A stretch of 64,000 nt of DNA from a virus. A model generated the notes under the pieces. That model worked only from the letters and a program-made list of their open reading frames with translations. It ran no database searches and had not been told where the DNA came from. The stretch is from positions 1-64,000 of the IMG/VR virus record IMGVR_UViG_3300025759_000061; one strand, written 5' to 3'. Below, piece after piece: positions 1 to 8,685 of the stretch (its first letter is position 1; each line of letters opens with the position of its first letter). A program made the position numbers and the translations under genes.

Positions 1-34
1 TAACCTTCCGGCCACACTAATATAGGGTATTGAA

Positions 35-1702
35 ATGGGAATCAGAGAGTATATAACCGAAGAATTATTTGGTTTTGAAATCAAGAAAAAGACTGCTGAT
101 AGAGAAGAGAAGAACAGAAGCTTTGTACCACCGACTGAGGAAGATGGTGCAGTTGTTGTTCAATCTAATCTTACCGGCACGTCTATGGGCACCTTCATTG
201 ATTTGGAAGGTACAACCAAGAGTGAAATTGAGCAGATCACCCGATATCGTGAAGCCTCAACACAGCCTGAACTAGAACGAGCTATTGATCATATCATAAA
301 TGAAGCCATTGTAACAGAAGATAATGGCCATTCTGTGAAGGTCGTATGTGACGAACTGAAACAACCCGACAAAATCAAGAAGAAGATCATAGAGGAATTT
401 GAAGAAATTCTCCGGATGATGAACTTTGGCCAGATCGGACATGACATCTTTAGACGATGGTATGTTGATGGACGTTTCTACTATCACGTCATTATCGATG
501 AGAAGAACCCTAAGAACGGTATTCTTGAACTGAGATATGTCGATCCAAGACGTATCCGGAAAATCAGGGAAATCAACCGTGAGAAGGACCCCAAATCTGG
601 CATTGATATCATCAAGACAGTCCGGGAATATTTTCTATACAATGAAAGAGGATTGCTTGGTTCCCAGACAAACTTGGGTGCCAAGATTGCCGTTGATTCC
701 ATATCCGTTGTAACGTCAGGTCTTGTTGATCCACGTTCCGGTATGGTCATTTCATATATCCAGAAAGCACTCAAGTCCCTGAACGATTTGAGAAGGCTTG
801 AAGACTCCGTTGTTATCTATCGTCTGGTCCGTGCACCTGAAAGACGTATCCATTATGTGGATGTGTCGAACATGACAACAATCAAGGGTGAAGAATACAT
901 CAAGAAGCAGATGCAGCTATATCGTAACAAAGTTGTGTATGATTCTGATACCGGCACGATCCGTGATGACCGAAATATCATGGCCATGCAGGAAGACTAT
1001 TGGGTTCCCCGTAAGGACGGTAAGAATGCCGAAATTGACACCCTACAGGGTGGACAAAACCTTGGTGAGGTGGAAGATGTACGATACTTCAAAAAGAGGC
1101 TGTATGAAGCTCTTAACGTGCCTATCTCCCGTCTTGATCCGGAACAGCAGGGTTTCAACTTTGGTGTTGTGACTGAGATAACCCGTGATGAACTCCACTT
1201 CCATAAATTCATCTCCAGAATGAGAAACAAATTCTCAACCCTGTTTGATGAACTGTTGAGAGTCCAGTGTGTCACAAAGGGAATCTGTACCGAAGAAGAG
1301 TGGGAAGAATTCAAAAACTACATCTGGTATGACTGGATCAAAGACAACAACATTGAAGAAATCAAGGAAGCTGAGTTATTCAGAAACCGTCTTGGTCTCT
1401 TGGCCGATGCTGATCAATACGTGGGCCGATACTTCTCAAAGGAACACATCCAGAAGAAGATTCTCATGTTGGATGATGATGAAATCAAAGAGATGGATAA
1501 ACAGATCGAAAAAGAAGCCAAGGAAGGCAAACTGCCTGCTGATGATGGCTTTGGTAATCCGGTCGTGCCTTCAACGGGTGGTGGACAACCACCCCCACCA
1601 CCAATGGAACCTGAAGGGGAACTACCACCGGAAGGTGAAGAAGCACCACAGGATTCACCACCACCTAAAAAACAACCTGAAAAAGATGAAAAGCCTAAAT
1701 AA
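35..1702 (+). CDS. gp20: Portal vertex protein of head (gp20)
   Basis: Homologue of the T4 gp20 portal, the dodecameric ring at the capsid vertex through which DNA is packaged and to which the neck attaches. The 555-residue length is close to T4 gp20 (524). The central region (about 100-430) has the family pattern, including LRYVDPRRIRKIRE near residue 170 and the stretch around YEALNVPISRLDPEQQGFNFG. The C-terminal tail (about 500-555) is low complexity, rich in Pro and Glu, and ends PK. ATG 35 is preceded by TAGGG. The gene opens a head operon (gp20, core proteins, gp21, gp22, gp23). Its last codons contain the late promoter core CTAAATA for the next gene. Confidence 0.95.
   Translation: MGIREYITEELFGFEIKKKTADREEKNRSFVPPTEEDGAVVVQSNLTGTSMGTFIDLEGTTKSEIEQITRYREASTQPELERAIDHIINEAIVTEDNGHSVKVVCDELKQPDKIKKKIIEEFEEILRMMNFGQIGHDIFRRWYVDGRFYYHVIIDEKNPKNGILELRYVDPRRIRKIREINREKDPKSGIDIIKTVREYFLYNERGLLGSQTNLGAKIAVDSISVVTSGLVDPRSGMVISYIQKALKSLNDLRRLEDSVVIYRLVRAPERRIHYVDVSNMTTIKGEEYIKKQMQLYRNKVVYDSDTGTIRDDRNIMAMQEDYWVPRKDGKNAEIDTLQGGQNLGEVEDVRYFKKRLYEALNVPISRLDPEQQGFNFGVVTEITRDELHFHKFISRMRNKFSTLFDELLRVQCVTKGICTEEEWEEFKNYIWYDWIKDNNIEEIKEAELFRNRLGLLADADQYVGRYFSKEHIQKKILMLDDDEIKEMDKQIEKEAKEGKLPADDGFGNPVVPSTGGGQPPPPPMEPEGELPPEGEEAPQDSPPPKKQPEKDEKPK
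1695..1701 (+). promoter_or_regulatory. Late promoter core CTAAATA
   Basis: CTAAATA overlaps the Pro-Lys-stop codons of gp20 and lies 24 bp before ATG 1725. It resembles the T4 late promoter TATAAATA read by gp55-type sigma factors. Assignment is by recurrence of this core before many genes in the window. Confidence 0.6.
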
Positions 1703-1724
1703 TTCATCATAGGAGAACACAATC

Positions 1725-2525
1725 ATGTCTGTAAAAGAAGCACTTAACAATTTTCTGGAAAAGAACCTGTCTGAAGCCAAGGAAGGCTTTGAGCAGGAAC
1801 TGGGTACTATTGCACTTAGAAAGCTTGATGAAGTGAAATTTGTCGTTGCAAAGGACTGGCTTACCGAAGCTAAAGAGTCTGATGACGATGATGAAGATGA
1901 AGATGATGATGAAGATGAAGATGATGTAGAAGAAGGTTTTACTCAGCACGATTATGAGAAAATGGCAAAACGTGAAGGCAGTGATGTTGCCCATGTTAAA
2001 GGTACTGATTCAAACTCAAAGAGAAAAATCAGAAACATGAAGGCTCGTGATCGTAGAGCTAGTAAGAAAGTTAATGAAGATGAGCAGATCGATGAACATT
2101 CTGTATATAAAGATCATTCTCCAGATAGTGGAAAATCTTTAACTAATAAAGCAACTGTTAAATCTTTCAAAAATGCTGAAAAAAAAGGTGAATTTTTGGG
2201 AAAGCAGACATCTAACCATTGGAAAGATACTGGAAGAACAGATTTGAAGTCTGGTACTCATCGTATCAAGATGGAAAGAGGTAAAGATGGAAAGCCTGTA
2301 AGAAATTATGTAAAAGAAGATGAGCAGATCGATGAACTGGGTGACGAAACTTTGAAGTCTTATAGAGATAAAGCTGATAAAGATATCAAAAGAAGAATTA
2401 ATGATGGAATGAAACAGGGAAATACTCCAGATAAACAAACTAGAGAGTATAATGCTAAATTTAATAAAAAAATTAACAACAGAGTTACTGGAATTAGAAG
2501 AGCATCAAAAGATCATAAAAAATGA
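1725..2525 (+). CDS. Putative prohead core / head-associated protein with acidic segment
   Basis: 266 residues, very charged, no catalytic motif. The N-terminus (about 1-48) shares the pattern N-L-x-EAK...KL-x-EV...DW with the product of 4307-4687. A run of Asp/Glu follows at about 50-68. Two copies of the motif EDEQIDE (about residues 118 and 200) contain I-x-E, the known cleavage signature of T4-type prohead protease gp21. The position between gp20 and gp21 is where T4 has core genes 67/68. Function as an internal core protein processed by gp21 is inferred. It has a strong AGGAG site and ends with an ATGA overlap into the next gene. Confidence 0.6.
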   Translation: MSVKEALNNFLEKNLSEAKEGFEQELGTIALRKLDEVKFVVAKDWLTEAKESDDDDEDEDDDEDEDDVEEGFTQHDYEKMAKREGSDVAHVKGTDSNSKRKIRNMKARDRRASKKVNEDEQIDEHSVYKDHSPDSGKSLTNKATVKSFKNAEKKGEFLGKQTSNHWKDTGRTDLKSGTHRIKMERGKDGKPVRNYVKEDEQIDELGDETLKSYRDKADKDIKRRINDGMKQGNTPDKQTREYNAKFNKKINNRVTGIRRASKDHKK

Positions 2526-3163
2526 AAAAACTCAAGGACATAAGAGAGCAGGCTCCTGCACAGGAAATCAAGCTACTGGGTGAAGCATCCGGTGCTGATC
2601 TGCCTATTATTCTTGTGGCCAAGAGAAAAGCCCTGAGAATGTTTCCTGATGGGCAGATAGTCGGGTTGTATTACATCAAGGCTATTGACCGGTTCATTAC
2701 CGTACCACACACAGTGTTTGGCATGACCTCAGAGGCCAAGTCAACAAAACAGGGTCGTAGTTCTGAAATCGATAATGTCATATCAAAGTATTTTGATGGT
2801 GAGCTTAACATAGGTCAGGCTCGAAAGAAACTCAAGATGCTTGGTGTTATCAACCCTGATCCAATTCTCAGGGAAGAAGACGAAACCATTGATGAGGGTG
2901 TTGCACAGTCAATCACCAAGCTTGCCGGATCAAAGGGTGGTAAGGCCATTGGCCGTGCAGCTACCGGGTATGCTTTGAGAAAAGTCAGGGACAGGCTAGA
3001 AAAAGATAAAACTGAACATGAAAATCAGAAACAAGCTGATCGACCCGGTGTGAAAACTCCAAAAGACAAAAAAATGGCCGGTAAATTCATACCAAAGGAT
3101 AAAGTCCAAAAAGCTGGACGTAAGCTTGGGTTGATTGCATTCAGACGTAAAGAGAAAGACTAA
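2522..3163 (+). CDS. Head-cluster protein of unknown function with I-x-E motif
   Basis: 213 residues. The N-terminal half (about 20-110) is a folded-looking domain and the C-terminal third is highly basic (Lys/Arg-rich, 140-213). The junction carries EEDETIDEG at about residue 120, matching the I-x-E prohead protease signature and the DEQIDE motifs of the upstream gene. This suggests a protein cut during head maturation to release a basic tail, perhaps packaged with DNA; that is inference. ATG overlaps the upstream stop (ATGA). Confidence 0.55.
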   Translation: MKKLKDIREQAPAQEIKLLGEASGADLPIILVAKRKALRMFPDGQIVGLYYIKAIDRFITVPHTVFGMTSEAKSTKQGRSSEIDNVISKYFDGELNIGQARKKLKMLGVINPDPILREEDETIDEGVAQSITKLAGSKGGKAIGRAATGYALRKVRDRLEKDKTEHENQKQADRPGVKTPKDKKMAGKFIPKDKVQKAGRKLGLIAFRRKEKD

Positions 3164-3168
3164 GACCA

Positions 3169-3444
3169 ATGGCTGATAGATTTTCAAGAGATGAAGTTCT
3201 CATAGATTCACCAGCAGCATCTGGATTTGTCATCACGGCAAATGATACAGTTAATCTGGAACAAACAACCCGTGGTATATACGTTGGTGTTGCTGGAGAT
3301 ATTGGTATTCAGTTTTCTGGATATTTTGGACAGTCAAATGTAAATATTTTGTTTACAAATGTTCCTGTTGGTATTCTTCCAGTTCGTGCTGATCGTGTTC
3401 ATGCAGCTAATACAACAGCAACCGGTCTTATTGGTTTATACTAA
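3169..3444 (+). CDS. Spike base protein, RCAP_Rcc01079-like
   Basis: 91 residues. The pattern RGIYVGVAGDIGIQF, a central FTNVPVGILPVRADRV and a terminal TTATGLIGLY match the small spike base protein family seen in Rhodobacter gene transfer agent clusters and alphaproteobacterial phages. Known members sit at the base of head spikes or fibres. It overlaps the downstream LamG-domain gene by one base, consistent with base and adhesin being made together. The location inside the head operon is unusual for a T4-type phage and supports an alphaproteobacterial host. Confidence 0.75.
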   Translation: MADRFSRDEVLIDSPAASGFVITANDTVNLEQTTRGIYVGVAGDIGIQFSGYFGQSNVNILFTNVPVGILPVRADRVHAANTTATGLIGLY

Positions 3445-4280
3445 TGGCTGATCCTTTTTGGAATAATGTTGTAACCCTTTTAAATTTTGAGGGTGCAAAT
3501 AACAGCAACATCAGTGTTAATTCTGCAAATAATGCCAGTCCACCAGAACATTCTGGTGTAGGGTGTGTTATTACTGACGTAAGAAGCAAATTTGGTAGCA
3601 CATCTGTATACATTCCCAATAATGCATATGTTTCAACAGGTCCAAAAAATACAGGTGCCGGTGAAGATTATGAGTTTGGTTCCAGTGATTGGACTGTTGA
3701 AGGTTGGTTCAACATACCAGCAGAAGCCGGTATTCAACATATGGTATTTGCATATGGTAATGATTCACCAACTCCGGATGATATTCCATGGTCTTTAGCA
3801 TATAACACCATTGAGAATACATTTATAGGTTCAGTGAAAATAGGGGACACTACATCTGCTGCAAATACAATGGTATTTGATCTTGATACAGATGGAGCAG
3901 CAACAGGTCCTGCTGGACATTTCAACGACACATTCAGTCACATCCACCTGACTAGAAATGGTGGTAATATCATAATTGGTATAGACGGATTCAATGTGGT
4001 TTCCACGGGTCTTATACCGGCTGATGCTGCACTATACAGATTCATTGATGATGGTGGTGTTACCCCACCGTCAATTGGTGGCTCCCGTTCCGGTCTTGGT
4101 AATATTGCTGATGACCTACCAATGTATGTTGATGAGTTTAGAATTACTAAGGGTGTGGCCAGATACACTGGTGCAACCTATGATGTTCCAACTGCTGCAT
4201 TTTCCACAAGTGGTGGTGGTGGTGGTGCAAGTATATCAGGAAATTATGGAAATAACCTAAGTATAAGAATCGGTTTGTAG
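3444..4280 (+). CDS. LamG/concanavalin A-like domain protein, probable spike or fibre adhesin
   Basis: 278 residues, almost entirely one LamG-like (concanavalin A-like lectin) domain. Recognisable blocks are WTVEGWFN (about 73-80), HLTRNGGNIIIGIDG (about 170-184) and YVDEFRITKGVARYTG (about 230-245), followed by a Gly-rich linker and a short C-terminal NNLSIRIGL. Such domains bind sugars on cell surfaces. Translational coupling to the spike base gene suggests it is the distal part of a head spike or a glycan-binding capsid appendage. No signal peptide is present. Confidence 0.75.
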   Translation: MADPFWNNVVTLLNFEGANNSNISVNSANNASPPEHSGVGCVITDVRSKFGSTSVYIPNNAYVSTGPKNTGAGEDYEFGSSDWTVEGWFNIPAEAGIQHMVFAYGNDSPTPDDIPWSLAYNTIENTFIGSVKIGDTTSAANTMVFDLDTDGAATGPAGHFNDTFSHIHLTRNGGNIIIGIDGFNVVSTGLIPADAALYRFIDDGGVTPPSIGGSRSGLGNIADDLPMYVDEFRITKGVARYTGATYDVPTAAFSTSGGGGGASISGNYGNNLSIRIGL

Positions 4281-4293
4281 AAGAACTTGAAAG

Positions 4294-4301
4294 CATAAAT
4301 A
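4294..4301 (+). promoter_or_regulatory. Late promoter core CATAAATA
   Basis: CATAAATA precedes ATG 4307 by only 5 bp, so the transcript leader would be very short or the promoter would mainly serve gp21. Assigned by similarity to other late cores in the window. Confidence 0.4.
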
Positions 4302-4306
4302 AGAAC

Positions 4307-4687
4307 ATGAACATTGTCAAACACATAACGTCTAACAATCTGGTAGAGGCTAAACAGGAAATCGATGATCTTCTGTTTGAGATGGCTCAACAGAAACTTG
4401 TTGAAGTTCGTAAAATGATATCTGTGTCTGACTGGGTTATTGAAGAAGGCCGGTTCAAGATTGTTCGTGCCAAGGTCCGGAATGGTAAAATTCTGAGACG
4501 GCACAAAGAAGCTGCCATGGATGGCTTCACCATGAGAGGTGGCAAGGTCACCAAGATGTCTCCGACCGAAAGACGGAAGAGACGGCTCTCCCAGAGAAAG
4601 GGTGCTCGTAAGAGAAAAGCCAAGAGAGTGCAAACCAGAGTAAACACAAAGAAGGCCCTTCGTAAAAGAAGAAGCATGGGGATTTAG
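4307..4687 (+). CDS. Putative prohead core protein (gp68-like)
   Basis: 126 residues, immediately before gp21, the position of T4 core gene 68. The N-terminal half (1-45) is an amphipathic helix pattern with LVEAK, QKLVEVRK and SDW that is shared with the 1725-2525 product. The C-terminal third is extremely basic (RRKRRLSQRKGARKRKAKR near residue 84). Proteins of this architecture lie before the prohead protease in other T4-like phages and are taken as scaffold core components. The start follows the first ATG; the stop codon abuts ATG 4688. Confidence 0.6.
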   Translation: MNIVKHITSNNLVEAKQEIDDLLFEMAQQKLVEVRKMISVSDWVIEEGRFKIVRAKVRNGKILRRHKEAAMDGFTMRGGKVTKMSPTERRKRRLSQRKGARKRKAKRVQTRVNTKKALRKRRSMGI

Positions 4688-5350
4688 ATGGCTAAGTTAA
4701 TCAAAGAAGAAATCGACGTGTCCAACATGGACTTCATCGTCGAATCCGTGGGTGGTAAGAAAAACTACTTCATCCGTGGTATCTTTATGCAGTCTGAGCA
4801 GAAGAACCGTAATGGTCGTATCTATCCAAAGTCACTACTCCAGAGAGAAGTGGCCCGATACAACAACAACTATGTGACCGAAAACCGTGCATTCGGTGAA
4901 CTGGGTCATCCAGACTCCCCGACAATCAACCTTCCACTCGTGTCACATGTGATGACCAAGCTTACTGAAGATGGAAACAACTTCATTGGTGAGGCTAAAA
5001 TCCTTGATACACCAAACGGCAAGATTGTCAAGACCCTTATTGATGAGGGTTGTAAAATGGGTGTTTCTTCACGTGGTGTTGGCACACTTAAGGAATCCAA
5101 CGGGTGTAAGCTCGTTCAGGATGATTTCTACCTATCCACAGCAGCCGATATCGTAGCAGACCCATCTGCCCCAGAAGCCTTTGTGCAAGGCATTATGGAA
5201 GGAAAAGATTGGGTTATGTCTCCGAAAGGGTGGACAGAATTCGACTACGACTCTGCCAAGAAAAACCTCAGAGAGGCAAAAATGGCAGATTTCGAAGATC
5301 GGGCAGTAAAAATCTTTGAGAATTTCCTGTCTAAAATACAAAATTCCTAA
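4688..5350 (+). CDS. gp21: Prohead core protease (gp21)
   Basis: Homologue of T4 gp21, the serine protease (peptidase family U9) inside the prohead that degrades the scaffold and trims capsid proteins at I/L-x-E sites. The 220-residue length matches T4 gp21 (212). The catalytic histidine is in GELGHPD (His74) and the nucleophile region is MGVSSRG (Ser127/Ser128). The gene sits between a gp68-like gene and gp22, as in T4. Its stop codon region contains the CTAAATA late core for gp22. Confidence 0.95.
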   Translation: MAKLIKEEIDVSNMDFIVESVGGKKNYFIRGIFMQSEQKNRNGRIYPKSLLQREVARYNNNYVTENRAFGELGHPDSPTINLPLVSHVMTKLTEDGNNFIGEAKILDTPNGKIVKTLIDEGCKMGVSSRGVGTLKESNGCKLVQDDFYLSTAADIVADPSAPEAFVQGIMEGKDWVMSPKGWTEFDYDSAKKNLREAKMADFEDRAVKIFENFLSKIQNS

Positions 5351-5353
5351 ATA
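5347..5353 (+). promoter_or_regulatory. Late promoter core CTAAATA before gp22
   Basis: CTAAATA overlaps the gp21 stop codon and is 27 bp upstream of the gp22 ATG, followed by the strong site AGGAG. It fits late expression of the scaffold. Confidence 0.65.
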
Positions 5354-5379
5354 AAAAGAGAACAATAGGAGATAAACCA

Positions 5380-6513
5380 ATGCCGACTCTTAAAGAAGCA
5401 GCAGCAGACGTTCTTCACGGCAATGTGAAGAAGAAAAAAGGACAGGCCGACAAGGCTGAAAGACTACCGGGTGAGGTTCAAGACCTTGGTAAAGCAGTAG
5501 TGGAACCTGATGAGTCAGAAGGTCCAGATGCTTCCGTTGGTGTTAAAAAAGACTCTTCAAAGTCTTCCACAACCAAAGTAAAGGGTGAAGGCCGTAAGAA
5601 GTCCCAGAGCCTGAAGGGTGATATGCAGGAAGAAGAAGAGCTAGATGAAGACATCCTTGATGAGGATGGAAATCCAATCGATGATGATCCAGAGCTTAAC
5701 GAAGCATATGACGAAGACGATGATGAAGACCTAGAAGAAAACTGGGAAATCGACGTTCCATCTATCGATGATATTGAGCTTGATCTCTCTGAAGACATTG
5801 CAGCCATGTTTGGTGAAGGTGACTTCTCAGATGATTTCATGGAAAGAGTTTCAACAGTATTTGAAGCAGCAGTTCGTGCAAACGTCAAGAGATACGAAAA
5901 TGATCTTAAGGAAGCTTTTGAAGAAGCCCTTGATGACACTGTTGTGAGCATTCAGGAATCACTTGAATCAGATGTTTCAGACTATCTGGAATATGTTGCT
6001 GAGAGTTGGGTTGCAGAAAATGAAGTTGCAATCGAATCTGGTGTACGTAACGAGATTTCGGAAGACTTCATTAACGGTCTGAAGAACCTGTTCACTGAAC
6101 ACTATATCGACATCCCAGATGACAAGGTTGATGTTGTTGAAGAATTGTCTGAAAAGATTGCCGAACTCAAGGAAGAACTTGATGAGCAGATTGAAGTCAA
6201 TGTTGAAATGAACTCTGTGATCAAGGAACATGTAAAAGCTGAAGCATTCTATACGGTTGCAGAAGGTCTTACAGAAACTCAGACAGAAAAACTTCGTACA
6301 CTTGCCGAAGAGATTGATTTCAAAGACTACGAAAGCTTTACAAAGAAGCTTGAGAACGTCAAGGAAAGCTATTTCAGCAAGAAGACTGGTGGATCATCTG
6401 CACGTCAGCTTGATGAAGAAGTAATTCAAAATCCAGAGCTTGGTAAGGTTGAAGATATGTCAGGACGTATGGCAGCATACTCCAGCATGTTGAAAAAGAC
6501 CCGTGCTGAGTAA
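5380..6513 (+). CDS. gp22: Prohead core scaffold protein (gp22)
   Basis: 377 residues in the conserved order gp21-gp22-gp23. The first 130 residues are highly acidic and low complexity. The remainder is predicted helical and coiled, as for T4 gp22, which forms the major internal core and is digested by gp21. The last residues MSGRMAAYSSMLKKTRAE resemble the conserved C-terminal end of gp22 proteins. It is longer than T4 gp22 (269), mainly through the acidic N-terminal extension. Starts after AGGAGATAAACC. Confidence 0.9.
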   Translation: MPTLKEAAADVLHGNVKKKKGQADKAERLPGEVQDLGKAVVEPDESEGPDASVGVKKDSSKSSTTKVKGEGRKKSQSLKGDMQEEEELDEDILDEDGNPIDDDPELNEAYDEDDDEDLEENWEIDVPSIDDIELDLSEDIAAMFGEGDFSDDFMERVSTVFEAAVRANVKRYENDLKEAFEEALDDTVVSIQESLESDVSDYLEYVAESWVAENEVAIESGVRNEISEDFINGLKNLFTEHYIDIPDDKVDVVEELSEKIAELKEELDEQIEVNVEMNSVIKEHVKAEAFYTVAEGLTETQTEKLRTLAEEIDFKDYESFTKKLENVKESYFSKKTGGSSARQLDEEVIQNPELGKVEDMSGRMAAYSSMLKKTRAE

Positions 6514-6527
6514 AGATTCTGAAATCT

Positions 6528-6534
6528 CTAAATA
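6528..6534 (+). promoter_or_regulatory. Late promoter core CTAAATA before gp23
   Basis: CTAAATA lies 57 bp before the major capsid ATG, leaving an A-rich leader and the site GGGAG. This is where T4 also has its strong gene 23 late promoter. Confidence 0.7.
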
Positions 6535-6591
6535 ATTATAACAATAACAGATACAACCGTCGATAAGAACAAAAACAAGGGAGACAAACCA

Positions 6592-7908
6592 ATGTATCTT
6601 ACTGAAGAGCTACAAAACAAATGGGCACCGATTCTAGAGCATGAGTCTGTTAACCCTATTAAAGACCCCTACAGACGGGCTGTTACTGCAATGATTCTTG
6701 AGAATCAGGAAACAGCCATGCTGAAGGAATCTGCACCAACAAACAACTACGGTGATGGTAATATCAATTCATATGACCCTATCCTGATTTCACTTGTTCG
6801 TCGTGCAATGCCTAATCTTATTGCATATGACGTTGCCGGTGTGCAGCCAATGACTGGACCAGTTGGTCTGATCTTTGCAATGAGAAGCAAGTATGTATCA
6901 CAGACTGGTACAGAAGCCCTGTTCAACGAAGCAAACTCACTGTTTGCTGCACAGAACTCTGGTGGTGGACTTACCGGTGTGGGCCTTAACCCTGCTGATG
7001 TTGCTAATACCAACCCAGTATCGGGTGATGCAATCACAACCAACACTGCATTTGGTGTAGGTACAGGGATGTCAACAGCACAGGCTGAAGCTCTTGGTGA
7101 TAGTGCTGGTAACCATTTTGCTGAAATGGCATTTGCAATCGATAAAGTATCGGTTACTGCAAAGAGCCGTGCACTCAAAGCTGAGTACACAATGGAACTT
7201 GCACAGGACCTTAAGGCTATTCATGGTCTTGATGCTGAAACTGAGCTTGCAAACATTCTGTCAACAGAAATCCTTGCAGAAATCAACCGTGAAGTTATCC
7301 GTACAATCTATCACACAGCTACCCGTGGTGCTCAGACGAACACTACAACTGCTGGTACGTTTGACCTCGACACCGACTCAAACGGTCGTTGGTCAGTTGA
7401 AAAATTCAAGGGATTGATTTTCCAGATTGAACGTGAAGCCAATGCTATTGCTCGTGCAACAAGACGTGGTAAGGGTAACGTAATGATCGTTTCCTCTGAC
7501 ATTGCTTCTGCTCTTTCAATGGCTGGTGTTCTGGACTATACCCCAGCACTTAATGCCAACCTGTCAGTTGATGACACAGGCAACACCTTTGCAGGTACAA
7601 TGCACGGTCGTATGAAGGTCTATATTGATCCTTACTTCGGTGGAACAGCAAACGGTGATGAGCTTGTTTGTGTAGGCTACAAGGGTACATCCCCTTACGA
7701 TGCTGGACTGTTCTATTGCCCATACGTTCCTCTCCAGATGGTTCGTGCCGTTGGTGAGAACACCATGCAGCCTAAGATCGGCTTCAAGACACGTTACGGT
7801 ATGGTAGCCAACCCATATGCAACCTCTGCTGGAACTGGTGTGATCGAAGACTTCGTGAACCATGCAAACATCTACTACAGACTTTTCCGGGTGAGGAACT
7901 TGATGTAG
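6592..7908 (+). CDS. gp23: Major capsid protein (gp23)
   Basis: 438 residues, HK97-fold major head protein of the T4 gp23 family. Family signatures include NSYDPILISLVRRAMPNLIAYD split over residues 61-82 and GVQPMTGPVGLIFAMRSKY (about 84-102). The propeptide probably ends after LKE46 (MLKE|SAPTN), an L-x-E prohead protease site as in T4 gp23. It is shorter than T4 gp23 (521), like cyanophage and alphaproteobacterial homologues. A strong factor-independent terminator follows, so transcription is largely closed after this gene. Confidence 0.97.
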   Translation: MYLTEELQNKWAPILEHESVNPIKDPYRRAVTAMILENQETAMLKESAPTNNYGDGNINSYDPILISLVRRAMPNLIAYDVAGVQPMTGPVGLIFAMRSKYVSQTGTEALFNEANSLFAAQNSGGGLTGVGLNPADVANTNPVSGDAITTNTAFGVGTGMSTAQAEALGDSAGNHFAEMAFAIDKVSVTAKSRALKAEYTMELAQDLKAIHGLDAETELANILSTEILAEINREVIRTIYHTATRGAQTNTTTAGTFDLDTDSNGRWSVEKFKGLIFQIEREANAIARATRRGKGNVMIVSSDIASALSMAGVLDYTPALNANLSVDDTGNTFAGTMHGRMKVYIDPYFGGTANGDELVCVGYKGTSPYDAGLFYCPYVPLQMVRAVGENTMQPKIGFKTRYGMVANPYATSAGTGVIEDFVNHANIYYRLFRVRNLM

Positions 7909-7962
7909 TAAGTTATTGATTTCATTCAATAAAAACAAGAAGTGGGTTAACCACTCAAGATT

Positions 7963-7987
7963 AGAAGGGCTTCGGCCCTTCTTTTTT
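7963..7987 (+). terminator. Rho-independent terminator after gp23
   Basis: Perfect 8-bp stem AGAAGGGC / GCCCTTCT with a TTCG tetraloop, followed directly by a T tract. It lies 55 bp after the gp23 stop codon. Confidence 0.9.
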
Positions 7988-8043
7988 ACCCATGACTACA
8001 CTATATTATATACTATATGTAACTTAATGTGGAGAAGGTATCC

Positions 8044-8685
8044 ATGAAAAAGATCAGAACCGGTATCATATACTGCTACCATAACCCAAAGACTGGAAAG
8101 AGATACGTTGGACAAACCATACATCCAAATCAACGTAAGTCTGGACACAAGAGCAAAGCATTGATAGAGGGGTCAGACTACTATTTCCACCGGTCACTGA
8201 GAAAATATGGGATGGAGAATTTTGAGTATATCGTCTTAGAGGATGATGTGCCACATGATCAACTGAATGACCGTGAAAATCATTGGATGGTACACTACAA
8301 TACAATATGGCCCAATGGGTACAATCAGTGTTTTGCCAACTCACTTGATGAAACAGCAATCAACAAAATGTCTGCTACGAAAAAAGCACAATGGAAAGCA
8401 CTACCTGAAGAAGTAAAACTAGAGAGACTTGAAAGACTTCAAAAATCTAGGTTGGGATGTACACAAACAGACTTTCAGAAAAAAGCAGTCCGTAATGCCA
8501 ACCAGATGAAATGGGTTATCACACACCCTGATGGTAAAAAGGAAAATATCACCAACCTTAGAAAATGGTGTATTGATAATGGACTTGGAACGAATGGACA
8601 GTCCAACCTGACCAGAGGAAAATACAAAGGATACTGTGCCTATAAATACACAGAAGAACAGGGAGACGAAAATGTCAATGTATAA
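8044..8685 (+). CDS. Free-standing GIY-YIG homing endonuclease
   Basis: 213 residues. The N-terminal GIY-YIG nuclease domain has GIIYCYHNPKTGKRYVGQT (residues 6-24) and downstream Arg/Glu positions. The C-terminal part (WVITHPDGKKENITNLRKWC then N.LTRGKYKGY) is the DNA-binding NUMOD/helix-turn-helix type typical of Seg-like and intron enzymes. ATG 8044 is chosen over GTG 8029 because GGAGAAGG is properly spaced to it. It interrupts the late region just downstream of the gp23 terminator, a common site for homing genes in T4-like phages. Its 3' end contains a late promoter for the next gene. Confidence 0.9.
   Translation: MKKIRTGIIYCYHNPKTGKRYVGQTIHPNQRKSGHKSKALIEGSDYYFHRSLRKYGMENFEYIVLEDDVPHDQLNDRENHWMVHYNTIWPNGYNQCFANSLDETAINKMSATKKAQWKALPEEVKLERLERLQKSRLGCTQTDFQKKAVRNANQMKWVITHPDGKKENITNLRKWCIDNGLGTNGQSNLTRGKYKGYCAYKYTEEQGDENVNV
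8641..8648 (+). promoter_or_regulatory. Late promoter TATAAATA inside the endonuclease gene
   Basis: An exact T4 late consensus TATAAATA within the last codons of the GIY-YIG gene, 24 bp before ATG 8672. It would allow the downstream virion genes to be transcribed despite the gp23 terminator. Confidence 0.65.

Noticed and set aside
4147-4633. Minus-strand open frames over the LamG and gp68-like genes
   Set aside because: No ribosome site or promoter; the plus-strand genes explain the region.
5478-5951. 157-codon minus-strand Ser-rich open frame inside gp22
   Set aside because: Shadow of the acidic plus-strand scaffold sequence.
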